Positions 9,786 to 19,711 of a stretch of DNA of 64,000 bases are shown in pieces. Source of the stretch: Candidatus Stahliibacteriota bacterium (GTDB lineage Bacteria; Hydrothermota; Tepidihabitantia; SM23-42); NCBI GenBank assembly GCA_030602565.1, contig JAUVZL010000004.1:1-64000 (forward strand), given 5' to 3'. Below the pieces are notes generated by a model that was not told the DNA's origin, made no database searches, and saw only the letters and a program-made list of their open reading frames with translations. The translations under genes were made by a program, and so were the position numbers. Numbering within the stretch: the first letter of the stretch is position 1; every line of letters begins with the position of its first letter.

Positions 9786-11200
9786 TTTACTTTGAGTTCT
9801 TTTATTGCTTTTACTTCATCAAGCCGACGCACGGGCGTGTTATGGGGTGCTGATTTCAGGATGTCGGGGGTGTCTTTAGCTTCCTTGCGTATTTGTTTCA
9901 TTACTGCAATAAAGTGATCCAGGGTTTCCTTTGGTTCGCTGTCAGTCGGTTCAATCATCAGTGCCTCGCTAACGATTAGTGGGAAATACACAGTAGGTGC
10001 GTGCAGACCGAAATCCAGGAGTCTTTTTGCGACATCAAGCGTCTTGACTCCGTAGTCGCGCAGGGCTTTGCCAGATAAAACCCCTTCATGCATGCAATAA
10101 CCTTTAAACGGTAAATAATAATCATGTTTTAATGATTGAATTATATAATTCGCATTGAGAATCGCTGACTTGGATATTTCTTTTAATCCTTGTTCACCAA
10201 CCATCCTTAAGTAAGTATAAGCTCGCACCAGGACGAGAAAATTACCGTAAAAAGTCTGGACTTTACCGATCGTGTCAGGTAAATCATAATCCAAGGTGTA
10301 GTTATTTTCTTTCTTTGAAACGATAGGGACCGGCAGATAGGGGGCAAGGGTTTTGATAACTGCAACCGGACCTGAACCAGGACCACCGCCGCCATGGGGT
10401 GTTGAAAATGTCTTATGGAGGTTGAAATGGACTGCATCAAAACCCAGGTCACCGGGTCGCGTAATACCCAGTAGCGCATTGAGATTGGCACCATCAAGGT
10501 AAACAAAACCGCCCTTTTCGTGGACAATGTTAGTAATTTCGTTAACCTCTTTTTCAAAAAGCCCCAAGGTATTGGGATTGGTCAGCATGAGTCCGGCAAC
10601 TTCTTCGTTCATGAGTTCTTTGAGTTTATTAACATCGACGAGTCCTTGATCATTTGATGGTTGCGTAATGGGTTTGAACCCCGAAAAGTTCACGCTCGCT
10701 GGGTTAGTTCCGTGTGCTGAATCAGGTACCAGGATATACTGACGCTGCTCATTCTGTTTGTTAAAATGAGCTTTAAACATGCTGATTGCGGTGAATTCGC
10801 CTTGGGCACCGGCGGCTGGTTGCAATGTTATTGCATCAAGGTTCACGATCTTCTTTAAATAATCACCCAATTCATACATTAACCTCAAGGCGCCTTGAGC
10901 AGTTTTTTCTGGTTGTAAAGGGTGGACATCAGTAAAACCGGCGAGCCGCGACGTTTCTTCGTTGATCTTTGGATTATACTTCATTGTGCAAGAACCAAGT
11001 GGGTAGAAATTTTTATCGATGTGATGATTCATCGAGGAGAGGTTGACAAAGTGCCGCATTATTTGAGGTTCACTCACTTCAGGTAATTCAGCGATTTTCT
11101 TGCGACGAAAGCGAGCGGAGATTTCAAACTCGGGAACATCACAATCAGACAATGAGTAGCCTTTACGTCCTGGTTTTGATACTTCAAAAATAAGTTCCAT
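9761..11200 (-). CDS. gcvPB: Glycine dehydrogenase (decarboxylating) subunit 2
   Basis: GSCTMKYNPKINEE, GAQGEFTAISMFKAHF, DSAHGTNPASVNFSGF, NLHKTFSTPHGGGGPGSGP (PLP Lys). Confidence 0.97.
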   Translation of the reverse strand: MELIFEVSKPGRKGYSLSDCDVPEFEISARFRRKKIAELPEVSEPQIMRHFVNLSSMNHHIDKNFYPLGSCTMKYNPKINEETSRLAGFTDVHPLQPEKTAQGALRLMYELGDYLKKIVNLDAITLQPAAGAQGEFTAISMFKAHFNKQNEQRQYILVPDSAHGTNPASVNFSGFKPITQPSNDQGLVDVNKLKELMNEEVAGLMLTNPNTLGLFEKEVNEITNIVHEKGGFVYLDGANLNALLGITRPGDLGFDAVHFNLHKTFSTPHGGGGPGSGPVAVIKTLAPYLPVPIVSKKENNYTLDYDLPDTIGKVQTFYGNFLVLVRAYTYLRMVGEQGLKEISKSAILNANYIIQSLKHDYYLPFKGYCMHEGVLSGKALRDYGVKTLDVAKRLLDFGLHAPTVYFPLIVSEALMIEPTDSEPKETLDHFIAVMKQIRKEAKDTPDILKSAPHNTPVRRLDEVKAIKELKVKWTSQNLK

Positions 11201-11209
11201 TTAACTTCT

Positions 11210-11407
11210 TTATTTCTTCTTATAAAATTCTGCAAAACGTGCAAAAGACCGGTCATAGGTCTTTTCAATATCATCAGGAAAGCAGCAAGCGGGTAATTCG
11301 TTCATGGCTAGATGGTAGCTGATGCATTCACAACACTTACCCTTGCGCGCACACGGTTCATAAGTACAATTGCAATGCTTTAAATTGGCTTCTATATTGC
11401 ACTCCAT
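11210..11407 (-). CDS. Cys-rich small protein (DUF6485-like), 65 aa
   Basis: [55 protein letters not shown]; 9 Cys in 65 aa. Start moved from 11500 to ATG 11407, just downstream of a promoter. Confidence 0.75.
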   Translation of the reverse strand: MECNIEANLKHCNCTYEPCARKGKCCECISYHLAMNELPACCFPDDIEKTYDRSFARFAEFYKKK

Positions 11408-11414
11408 GGCTAAT

Positions 11415-11442
11415 ATTATATATAGAATAGGTTTGATGTCAA
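11415..11442 (-). promoter_or_regulatory. Promoter TTGACA-N16-TATAAT, 7 nt before the ATG at 11407
   Basis: Reverse strand TTGACA (11442-11437), 16 bp, TATAAT (11420-11415). Confidence 0.75.
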
Positions 11443-11583
11443 CTGGACAATTTGTATTTAAATTAGATGAACATGTTGAACGGTTATCAAGAAAAAACAT
11501 TCAAACTGTTCTTATTAGATAAAAAAGAAGGTTTTATACCACGCGTGTAGCACTTTTTTGACTATCTTAAGAACGAAAATTCC

Positions 11584-11611
11584 TTGACATTTAGCCGAAG
11601 GAAGATATTAT
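11584..11611 (+). promoter_or_regulatory. Promoter TTGACA-N16-TATTAT upstream of the saccharopine dehydrogenase-like gene
   Basis: TTGACA 11584-11589, TATTAT 11606-11611, followed by AAAGGAG and ATG 11636. Confidence 0.7.
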
Positions 11612-11635
11612 CTTCAATATTGAAAGGAGATAGAA

Positions 11636-12874
11636 ATGAAAATATTGGTTTTTGGTGGTTCCGGTAAGATCGGTTCAGCTGTTGCCTGGGACTTAGTGAA
11701 AGATAAAGAAATCACTGGTGTGGGATTGGTTGGTAGAAACAAGGGTACTCTTGAAAAAGTAAAGAACTGGATTGGCAGCGATAAGGTCCATGTACATATA
11801 CTCGACATCAACGATAAACAAGCTACCATGGATTTGATGAGGGAGTATGATGTTGGTGCTCTTGCTTTGCCCAATAGAAAGACGAGTTACAAGGTTGTCC
11901 ATACTGCAATTGAAGCTGGTTTGCACATCGTTGACACGATTGAGGAATTTCACCGTACACCAGACGCTTACGAAATCGAAGGCCTGGAGATTCCTAAAGA
12001 AATGTCGCTGGAGGAGTACGGTGAGTGGCTCCACAGCAGAGCAGTTGAAAACAACGTGACCTTTGTGGACGGCATGGGTTTTGCTCCGGGCTTAAGCAAT
12101 GTTACACTGGGTGAGGGTATAAGAAAGATCGATGAGGCTGAGAAAGCAGTTGCCAGGGTGGGTGGAATTCCTTCAAAAGAGGCAGCGCAACGCCATCCCC
12201 TTCGTTACATGATCACCTGGGCTTTTGAGCACGTCCTGCGGGAGTATATGATTAAACTGAAGGTCATAAAGGGTGGCAAGATCGTTGACGTCGATGCGGC
12301 AACCGAGCTGGAACCGTTTCGCTTTGACAAGTTTGGAAAGGATGAAGAGCTGGTATGCGCCATTACACCTGGGATGCCGAGTTTTCTTTTTACACGATCG
12401 CAACTAAAGGAATTTGCCGAGAAGACCGTGCGCTGGCCTGGCCACTGGCAAGGTGTCCATACGCTGAAAGAGTGTGGCATGCTCGACATCGAGCCAGTTG
12501 ATTTTAAAGGAAGCAAGATTGTACCCCGAGAATTCTTGCTTTCGATCATCACACCCCGTTTGGTCCCGGGTAAAGGAGAAACCGATGTCTGCGTTATGTA
12601 CAATACCTTGATCGGTAAAAAGGACGGTAAAAAAGTGAAGATCGAATATTACATGTGGGACGAGCCGCGTGAACCAAAAGAGATATCCGCAATGATGCGG
12701 GTAACCGGATTCCCTCTGGCAATTACCGCCGCGATGATTGCCAAGGGCAAAATTACGGAAAAAGGCATTGTTGCGCCTGAAGATGCGATTAAAGGTGACC
12801 TTTACACCGAATTCATGGACGAACTCAAAAGGCGCCAAATAGACATATTAGAGGTTTTTGAAACCATAGAGTAG
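11636..12874 (+). CDS. Saccharopine dehydrogenase-family (NAD(P)-binding) protein
   Basis: N-terminal Rossmann MKILVFGGSGKIGSAVAWDLVKDKEITGVGLVGRN; FVDGMGFAPGLSNV. Confidence 0.85.
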   Translation: MKILVFGGSGKIGSAVAWDLVKDKEITGVGLVGRNKGTLEKVKNWIGSDKVHVHILDINDKQATMDLMREYDVGALALPNRKTSYKVVHTAIEAGLHIVDTIEEFHRTPDAYEIEGLEIPKEMSLEEYGEWLHSRAVENNVTFVDGMGFAPGLSNVTLGEGIRKIDEAEKAVARVGGIPSKEAAQRHPLRYMITWAFEHVLREYMIKLKVIKGGKIVDVDAATELEPFRFDKFGKDEELVCAITPGMPSFLFTRSQLKEFAEKTVRWPGHWQGVHTLKECGMLDIEPVDFKGSKIVPREFLLSIITPRLVPGKGETDVCVMYNTLIGKKDGKKVKIEYYMWDEPREPKEISAMMRVTGFPLAITAAMIAKGKITEKGIVAPEDAIKGDLYTEFMDELKRRQIDILEVFETIE

Positions 12875-12892
12875 TCTGTGCAACAGAATCGC

Positions 12893-12927
12893 CCCCACAC
12901 CAAAGATTTTGGTGTGGGGTTTTTTTT
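12893..12927 (+). terminator. Intrinsic terminator
   Basis: CCCCACACCAAA (12893-12904) / TTTGGTGTGGGG (12908-12919), followed by 8 T. Confidence 0.93.
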
Positions 12928-12930
12928 CGC

Positions 12931-15900
12931 TTAACCCAGCTTAGTAGGCAGCTTCAGACTCGGTCTTTTCCCAAACTTGGGGATCTTGGGCGGTCTCTTT
13001 TTCATTAACTTCAGACATTCTTTTACGCCTCTTGTTAGTTGTGGGTCGCGACCTTTAACATAATCCTGCGGTCTGTTCTCAACTTCGATATCCGGGTCAG
13101 TTCCGTAATTCTCCACATGCCAGCCGACGTCAATAAACCAGAAAGAGTATTCTGGTTGGGTAGTCAAACCACCGTCAGACAAGGCATAATATGGAGAAAT
13201 GCCGATAACGCCACCCCAGGTTCGTTTTCCAATAAGCGGTCCGAGCTTATATAATTTGAAGGCATGGCTGAATATGTCGCCATCTGAGCCGGCGTTTTCA
13301 TTGGTTAAACAGACAATTGGACCAAGTACTGATTCTGAAGGATATGGTTCAGGCGGTGCCCAACGTTGAATGTCATAGCCGACTCTCTTACGTGCCAATT
13401 TTTCAAGGAGGAGTTCTGAAACGTGGCCGCCGCGATTGAACCTGACGTCGACGATAAGACCTGGATATTGAATTTCACTCAAGAAATAGCGATGGAATTC
13501 AGCAAATCCAGCGGGTCCCATATCTGGGATATGGACATATCCTATCTTGTGCTTGCTCGCCTGGTGGATCTTTGCGCGGTTTACCTCAACCCAATCACGG
13601 TAGCGCGCCCCGGCTTCATCCTTAAGAGCTTTTACGGTAACCGTTTTTTTGTTTCTTCCTTTTGAATTTGCCGTGGTTATGGCGAGCTCTACACCTGCAC
13701 GATTGACCAGCATCTCCCCGGGCAATGTTTTTTTGTGGATTCTTTTGCCGTCGATGCTGAATAGGAGGTCGCCTTTTTTGATATTCAATCCTGGTGCGAG
13801 CAAAGGCGAAGTCTTGGATTGATCCCAGGGGTCCCCTTTGACAATGTTTGTTATGCAATACGCATTGAATTTCCGGTCGTATGCCAAATCAGCGCCAATA
13901 AAGCCCTGTCTGTACTGGGGATGTTTTCGGTAGTCGCCACCCCATTCATAGGCGTGTGAAGTACCAAGTTCACCCTGCATTTCCCAGATTAGATCAGAGA
14001 ATTCTGTGCGTGTACCGAGTCGGTCCAGCAAAGGCAGGTATTTTTTGTACACCTTTTTCCAATCGATCCCTGACATATCTTTGGTCCAGAAATGATCGCG
14101 CTGCAAACGCCAGACATCGCGGTACATCTGGCGCCATTCATTGCGCGGTTCAACAAGTACTTTTATGCGCGCGAGATCAAGCCAACCGCTTTTTGGTCCG
14201 ACCGGATCTTTTTGGAGTTTCTCATCTAGTTTTTCAACCGGTTTAGCAACCCTCAATCGATTTTGTGCTCGGTATACAAGGATTTCACCGCTTTGAGAGA
14301 CTTTGAAACTGACGATGCCTGAAGTGATGATACCTGCCTTTTGCTCCTTAAGGTCAAAGACATGGAGTGTCGCCTTGGATTGGACAGCCTCAGTAAACCA
14401 TGATTCAATACCGCCGATGATTGGAGATTTCGTGTACAAAACCTTATCCTTGATCCCCCAAATCTGTTGGTATATGCCAGCTTGCACTGGAAAAGGTATG
14501 ACCCGATCTTGAATACCTGAAATGTCGATTTTTAAACGCTTTAACGGCTTCTTGGATTGTAACATCGTCTTGTCAGAAGCCGGCATCTGGAGTCCTTTTG
14601 GTGGGATCTGGGTGTACTTAAATGGTGAAGCTGTATCTTTACTCAGGGTTATTAGATAAGGTTTCATATTTGCTGGAAAGCCGAGCTCAAACTGCATTGT
14701 GTCATATACCGGGTCAAAATGCCGATTCGACAAAAAATAGAGGTAATTGCCATCAGGGTCAAAGTTCGGTGAGAAATCCCATAATACAGTCCTTGTGGCA
14801 ACATACGTCTTGCTGGTCCTGGTATTGCATAATTTGATACACTGAGTCCTTGTTGAATTCGTGAAACTATAGGCAAGCCACGTACCGTCGGGTGACCAGG
14901 TTATTCCGTTGATTCGATAATATTTGCTCCGGTCGAGTACTATGCGCTTCTTTGATTTTAGATTCACAAGGATCAATTCAAAACGATGATTGGTTAGGGC
15001 AACCAGTGGTTTGGTTGGCGAAGGTTCAAGTTCGATCGGTCGACCAATATCCAACATGGGAAGGTTTTCTACTTTCTTACTGCCTTTAGTATGGTGGATT
15101 TGCAGAGCATCTTCACCTTTGTCATCAGTGACGACAATCAGGTGTTTTCCATCTGAGAGCCATCGGCCAAGACGGTAACGCGCCTTGGTTGTTTGTCCGG
15201 CTTGCATTACCGGACCTTCCCAGTTCGACATTGAAAAAACCTTGCCGCGACTCGTTACTGAAACCATCTCACCTTTAGGGTGTACTGAGTAGTCTTCTAA
15301 ATAATCTGCTGCATTGACAAATTTGCGATTAGTTTGAACACGCGGACTATGGTACTGGATTCTTACTTTCTTTGATTTACCTTGCGCAGGATAGTAGACA
15401 TATAAGTCACCTCCAGCCTGGTATGTGATGTTTTTGCCATCAGTACTTGCATTTCTCACGTAGAAGTCAGTGTGAATGGTGTGGCGCTGTAGTCCTTTAC
15501 CACTTGGCAAACATGAGTAGATATTGCCGATACCTTCATGATCACATATGAAATAGATCCTTTTGCCAATCCACATCGGTGAGGCGAAATTTCCCTTAAG
15601 GTCTATCAACTTGTTAAAATTGCCGCTGCCGCGCGCATCTATCCAGAGTACGCCCGCAGTACCTCCACGATATCTTTTCCAGCGTGCCGGATCAGCGGTG
15701 TACCGACCAATGACAACACTTGAACCAGGACCAAATGAAATCTGGGTAGCTGGTCCAACGCGAATGATTCTCGGTGTGTCCTTATATTTACTTACTGAAT
15801 AGATGTACATCGTCCTTAAATACCACTGTTTAGTATTGCTCGCGAAAATGATTCGCTTGCTGTCATGACTCCAGCCAACTACGGTGCAAGTGGTGCCTAA

Positions 15901-16146
15901 GTAAGTCAACCTTTTTGCAGTTCCACCTTGGGCTGGCATAGAGTATATTTCAGATTGTCCTTCTTCAAAACCGACAAATGCAACATCCTTGCCATCAGGT
16001 GAAATCAAAGGGTGGCTTACTTGAGCGAGGTTTGAGGTCAACCTTCGTGCCATACCGCCCGGTGCAGGAACTGTCCAAAGATCATCTTCGCAAACAAAGA
16101 TAATCGTATTTTTATTAATTGTTGAAAAACGATAATAACCTTGCAT
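12931..16146 (-). CDS. Tricorn protease homolog (S41-type C-terminal protease, N-terminal beta-propellers, PDZ)
   Basis: WD/TolB-like repeats (GMARRLTSNLAQVSHPLISPDGKDVAFVG), PDZ-like segment, protease core LTNENAGSDGDIFSHAFK. Confidence 0.93.
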   Translation of the reverse strand: MQGYYRFSTINKNTIIFVCEDDLWTVPAPGGMARRLTSNLAQVSHPLISPDGKDVAFVGFEEGQSEIYSMPAQGGTAKRLTYLGTTCTVVGWSHDSKRIIFASNTKQWYLRTMYIYSVSKYKDTPRIIRVGPATQISFGPGSSVVIGRYTADPARWKRYRGGTAGVLWIDARGSGNFNKLIDLKGNFASPMWIGKRIYFICDHEGIGNIYSCLPSGKGLQRHTIHTDFYVRNASTDGKNITYQAGGDLYVYYPAQGKSKKVRIQYHSPRVQTNRKFVNAADYLEDYSVHPKGEMVSVTSRGKVFSMSNWEGPVMQAGQTTKARYRLGRWLSDGKHLIVVTDDKGEDALQIHHTKGSKKVENLPMLDIGRPIELEPSPTKPLVALTNHRFELILVNLKSKKRIVLDRSKYYRINGITWSPDGTWLAYSFTNSTRTQCIKLCNTRTSKTYVATRTVLWDFSPNFDPDGNYLYFLSNRHFDPVYDTMQFELGFPANMKPYLITLSKDTASPFKYTQIPPKGLQMPASDKTMLQSKKPLKRLKIDISGIQDRVIPFPVQAGIYQQIWGIKDKVLYTKSPIIGGIESWFTEAVQSKATLHVFDLKEQKAGIITSGIVSFKVSQSGEILVYRAQNRLRVAKPVEKLDEKLQKDPVGPKSGWLDLARIKVLVEPRNEWRQMYRDVWRLQRDHFWTKDMSGIDWKKVYKKYLPLLDRLGTRTEFSDLIWEMQGELGTSHAYEWGGDYRKHPQYRQGFIGADLAYDRKFNAYCITNIVKGDPWDQSKTSPLLAPGLNIKKGDLLFSIDGKRIHKKTLPGEMLVNRAGVELAITTANSKGRNKKTVTVKALKDEAGARYRDWVEVNRAKIHQASKHKIGYVHIPDMGPAGFAEFHRYFLSEIQYPGLIVDVRFNRGGHVSELLLEKLARKRVGYDIQRWAPPEPYPSESVLGPIVCLTNENAGSDGDIFSHAFKLYKLGPLIGKRTWGGVIGISPYYALSDGGLTTQPEYSFWFIDVGWHVENYGTDPDIEVENRPQDYVKGRDPQLTRGVKECLKLMKKRPPKIPKFGKRPSLKLPTKLG

Positions 16147-16228
16147 ATAATCTCCTTGTTTGTTTTATTATTTTTATTATAATGATAATCACGCCAGATG
16201 CAAGTCTTGAATCACCTTGCTCTTTGTC

Positions 16229-16256
16229 TTGACATATTATTTATTTAGAATAGACT
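16229..16256 (+). promoter_or_regulatory. Promoter TTGACA-N16-TAGACT
   Basis: TTGACA 16229-16234, TAGACT 16251-16256, then AAGGAGG before ATG 16270/16273. Confidence 0.55.
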
Positions 16257-16269
16257 AATATAAGGAGGT

Positions 16270-16776
16270 ATGATGAAAATATGGGTTTGCTTTGTTTTAC
16301 CGCTGATTATTATTGGCTGTGCTGGTCAGGGCGCGATTGAGTTCGGCATTAATGATGGCGCGCTCTTTGACGGCACCCTCGGTGATATCAGTATGACCGT
16401 TACGAGAATTGAGATGCCTGAAGGTGATGTATACACAATGGTCTGGGAAGGTGCAAAAGAAGTGGTCGTTGCCCTCGGGGTTGCTGATTTCGTTAGTATC
16501 ACTGATCGCTATGTTGAGGTAACCCCAGGTTCTTATCAGAATGTCAGGTTGACTGTTGAATCAGTACGTTATATACAGGATAGCAAAAGTGTTCTACTTA
16601 TTGATACATCATACCGATTTACTGCCACTGCATTCTCAGCACTTCCCGTCGCAGAGAATTTCGATCAAGAATTTGTCGTCGGTATTATGAGCACAACATG
16701 GTTTGATATTGATCCGCCAAAGATCAAGGACGGGTACGTAGCGTTTCAAGGAGCATCGCTTAAGATTAATTATTAA
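16270..16776 (+). CDS. Putative lipoprotein, DUF4382-like
   Basis: Signal with lipobox MKIWVCFVLPLIIIGC; body resembles DUF4382 (ISMTVTRIEM...VTPGSYQNVRLTVE). Confidence 0.65.
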   Translation: MMKIWVCFVLPLIIIGCAGQGAIEFGINDGALFDGTLGDISMTVTRIEMPEGDVYTMVWEGAKEVVVALGVADFVSITDRYVEVTPGSYQNVRLTVESVRYIQDSKSVLLIDTSYRFTATAFSALPVAENFDQEFVVGIMSTTWFDIDPPKIKDGYVAFQGASLKINY

Positions 16777-16781
16777 TCTTA

Positions 16782-17477
16782 ATGATCAAGCAGATCATCA
16801 GGTTCAAAACAGTAGTATCGACACAAGATACAGCAAAGAGATTTGTAAGTCAAAATAAAGAGCTGGCGATTTCCTCTTTACATCAGAAAAAAGGTCGCGG
16901 TAGACAGGGCCGGACATGGTATTCACCAGCCGGGGGATTATATGTTTCACTTTTGCTTTTTCCACGTACTCAGCTGAGTTCGATCCCCATGTTGGCATCT
17001 CTGGCCGTGGTGAAGGTCCTGGAAGATTATGGTTTTTCCCGGATATCAATACACTGGCCCAATGATGTCCTGCTCAATCAGAAAAAAGTATCAGGTATCA
17101 TATGTGAGCAGTTCAAGAATGCAATTATCTGCGGGATAGGTTTGAATGTCAATAATGATGACTTTTCACCGAGATTAGAAAATGCCACATCTCTCAAGAT
17201 CGATGCAGGAAAGACTTTTGATATCGACGAGATACTCAGTCATTTTATCGGCAAATTCAATCCGCTGTACAACGAGTTGCAGAGTCTGGGAATAAAGGTG
17301 AAGGAGGTATTGAATTACATCGATAGTATTGGCGAACCAGTTGAAGTGGTTACGTCCAAGGGCGTTATCAGGGGTTCGGTGTATGATATTGATGATGATT
17401 GGGCGCTTTTACTGAGAGATGAAACTGGGATGATCAGGAAGTTCTATTACGGTGATGTCCGCAAGTTGAGATGGTAG
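16782..17477 (+). CDS. birA: Biotin--[acetyl-CoA-carboxylase] ligase (no N-terminal HTH)
   Basis: KKGRGRQGRTWYSPAGGLYVSLLL; HWPNDVLLNQKKVSGIICE. Confidence 0.95.
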   Translation: MIKQIIRFKTVVSTQDTAKRFVSQNKELAISSLHQKKGRGRQGRTWYSPAGGLYVSLLLFPRTQLSSIPMLASLAVVKVLEDYGFSRISIHWPNDVLLNQKKVSGIICEQFKNAIICGIGLNVNNDDFSPRLENATSLKIDAGKTFDIDEILSHFIGKFNPLYNELQSLGIKVKEVLNYIDSIGEPVEVVTSKGVIRGSVYDIDDDWALLLRDETGMIRKFYYGDVRKLRW

Positions 17478-18208
17478 CCGCTTTTGACATTGGTAATTCA
17501 AACATCCATCTTGGTGTGTATCGCGGTGGGCGTCTTGTGAAAAGAACAGTATCGCCAGTACATAGTAAACATATTGAGTGCGACCTAATGAAGATGCTGG
17601 ACAGAAAAAAAATTACTGGTGCCGCTATTGCTTCAGTTAAACCCAAGCTTACATCAAAAGTAGTGCGTTTTCTCAAAGGCCAATACAGGATAGAACCAGT
17701 CATTGTTTCCTCAAAAGTAGATTGTCATTTGAAATTTGACTATCACAAGCCAACGACGCTTGGTGCAGACCGTATTGCTAATGCAGTCGGTGGCTTGGCG
17801 CGGTATAAAAAAGATCTGCTCATCGCGAGTTTTGGAACGGCGACGACCCTTGATATTGTTTTAAAGGACGGTCATTACTTGGGTGGACTTATCACACCAG
17901 GTGTGGGTTTACTCTTGGATGGGCTTACAAGCCGAACCGCACTTTTGCAAAAAGTCGCTCTTCAAGCACCCCGTAGGTTCATCGCTCAAAGTACAGAAGA
18001 GTGTATTCAGTCAGGTGTTGTCAACGGTGCGGTAGTGATGATCCAAGGGCTTATCCAGGGGATAAGGCGGGAATGTAAGAAGAGATTACTATGTGTTGCG
18101 ACTGGAGGCTGGGGTCAGTTTATGGCAAAGCAGGTTAAGCAAATCGCTTGTTTTGATCAAGATCTTGCTACCTTTGGAGTTTTCAAAATATATGAATACA
18201 ACGCATGA
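17471..18208 (+). CDS. coaX: Type III pantothenate kinase
   Basis: MVAAFDIGNSNIHLGVYRGG; TLGADRIANAVGG; SFGTATTLDIV. Confidence 0.96.
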   Translation: MVAAFDIGNSNIHLGVYRGGRLVKRTVSPVHSKHIECDLMKMLDRKKITGAAIASVKPKLTSKVVRFLKGQYRIEPVIVSSKVDCHLKFDYHKPTTLGADRIANAVGGLARYKKDLLIASFGTATTLDIVLKDGHYLGGLITPGVGLLLDGLTSRTALLQKVALQAPRRFIAQSTEECIQSGVVNGAVVMIQGLIQGIRRECKKRLLCVATGGWGQFMAKQVKQIACFDQDLATFGVFKIYEYNA

Positions 18209-18635
18209 CATGAAACGTACCAGGAAAATAACATCGTCTTCTCCAAAAGAGACTATGGATCTCGGTAAGGCACTCGCTAGCGAGCTGAAACCAGGGGATA
18301 TCATCTGTCTGTACGGCGAATTAGGGAGCGGCAAGACTGTTTTTGTAAAGGGTGTATGTATGGGTTTGGGTGTTGAGGAAGAGGTTACCAGTTCAAGCTT
18401 TGTTATTGCAACTGAATATGAAGGGAGGATGCCGGTTGTTCATATCGACCTCTACCGTCTCGACAAGCAAGCATTGGATATGTTACTGATCGACGAGTAT
18501 TTTATTGAGGATGGTATTACCGTGATCGAATGGGCGGATCGACTCGATGCAAAATCGATCGCCGGTATCTATGTGAAAATTGTCATAGATGAGCAGAAAA
18601 AACGGGAGCTGACAATTGAAGATCTTAGGGATTGA
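18192..18635 (+). CDS. tsaE: tRNA t6A biosynthesis ATPase TsaE
   Basis: ICLYGELGSGKTVFVKGVCMGLGVEEEVTSSSFVI; VIEWADRL. ORF track start 18093 overlaps coaX; ATG 18192 or 18210 more likely. Confidence 0.95.
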   Translation: MNTTHDMKRTRKITSSSPKETMDLGKALASELKPGDIICLYGELGSGKTVFVKGVCMGLGVEEEVTSSSFVIATEYEGRMPVVHIDLYRLDKQALDMLLIDEYFIEDGITVIEWADRLDAKSIAGIYVKIVIDEQKKRELTIEDLRD

Positions 18636-19302
18636 AACATCATCGACTGTTTTTTCTTTGTCAGTGTATGAAGATAAGAGACTGCTTTGTGAAATTAAGA
18701 GGAGTCGTCAGCCACATAGCGGGTCTCGGGATGCTGGGCTGTTTACTGAAGCAAGGCAACTTATCGACGAATTCAACAAAGGAGAGATCACCGCGCTTGC
18801 GGTGAGCATTGGACCGGGGATGTTTACGTCGTTGAGAGTTGGCCTTAGTTTAGCTAAAGGGTTAGCTTTGGCAAAAGGGATCCCTACGGTTGCGGTAAAC
18901 ACACTCGATGTCATCGGCATTCCATTATCGTTTACAAAAGAACCTGTCATTGCCGTAATCAATGCATTCCATCAGGAAATATATGCTGCCGTATATGAAT
19001 GGGGTAAAAGAACGAGCGCGTATAAACTTACAACACCTGATATGGTTCTTGACCATATTGAAGGCAGTGCAATAATCGCTGGTTCTGGTGTTGATGTATT
19101 CAGAAAAAAAGGCTTGGCGATTAATAGCGAGAAGCTGATTTTCTTAGAAGAAGATTTTGTTTTACCTTCTGCAGTAAAAGTTGTGAGCATAGCGTTACCG
19201 AAAATCAAGGCGAAGGAATTTGACGACATTGAAGTACTTGAACCTTTTTATATAAAGAAGACCGATGCCGAGAGAAATTACAATAAGACCAATGTACCTT
19301 GA
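18616..19302 (+). CDS. tsaB: tRNA t6A biosynthesis protein TsaB
   Basis: MKILGIETSSTVFSLSVYEDKRL; VSIGPGMFTSLRVGLSLAKGLA. Confidence 0.95.
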   Translation: MKILGIETSSTVFSLSVYEDKRLLCEIKRSRQPHSGSRDAGLFTEARQLIDEFNKGEITALAVSIGPGMFTSLRVGLSLAKGLALAKGIPTVAVNTLDVIGIPLSFTKEPVIAVINAFHQEIYAAVYEWGKRTSAYKLTTPDMVLDHIEGSAIIAGSGVDVFRKKGLAINSEKLIFLEEDFVLPSAVKVVSIALPKIKAKEFDDIEVLEPFYIKKTDAERNYNKTNVP

Positions 19303-19711
19303 TGACATAGACAAGGTCCATGCATTAGAGGTAGAGCTTTTCCCAAACCCTTGGCCCAGGTCTTTTTTCGAACATGATTTGGTGGCGAAAAGAACTATTG
19401 CTTTTATCATAGAATGCGAGAAAGAAATGATAGGGTATTCGTTAGCATCTTGTCATGATGGGAAGTTCCACATAACGAATATTGCGGTAACTAAAGAGTG
19501 TCAGCGCAAGGGGTTTGGGACTGAATTAGTGCACCGGCTTGAAAGGATCGCGCTTGATCGAGGTTGCACTTATGCCTATCTTGAGGTCAGGACTGATAAC
19601 ATTGCGGCGATCAAGATGTATAAAGATCTTGGTTATGCTATTGCACGCCGGCACAAGCTATATTATATTAATGGTGACGATGCCTATGTCATGGATAAGG
19701 AGCTAAGATGA
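19265..19711 (+). CDS. rimI: Ribosomal protein S18-alanine N-acetyltransferase-like GNAT
   Basis: GNAT fold: HITNIAVTKECQRKGFGTELVHRLE; LEVRTDNIAAIKMYKDLGYAIARRHKLYY; next to tsaB. Confidence 0.93.
   Translation: MPREITIRPMYLDDIDKVHALEVELFPNPWPRSFFEHDLVAKRTIAFIIECEKEMIGYSLASCHDGKFHITNIAVTKECQRKGFGTELVHRLERIALDRGCTYAYLEVRTDNIAAIKMYKDLGYAIARRHKLYYINGDDAYVMDKELR

Noticed and set aside
12404-12838. 144-aa and 132-aa minus-strand ORFs in the saccharopine dehydrogenase-like gene
   Set aside because: Antisense shadows with no RBS or family resemblance.
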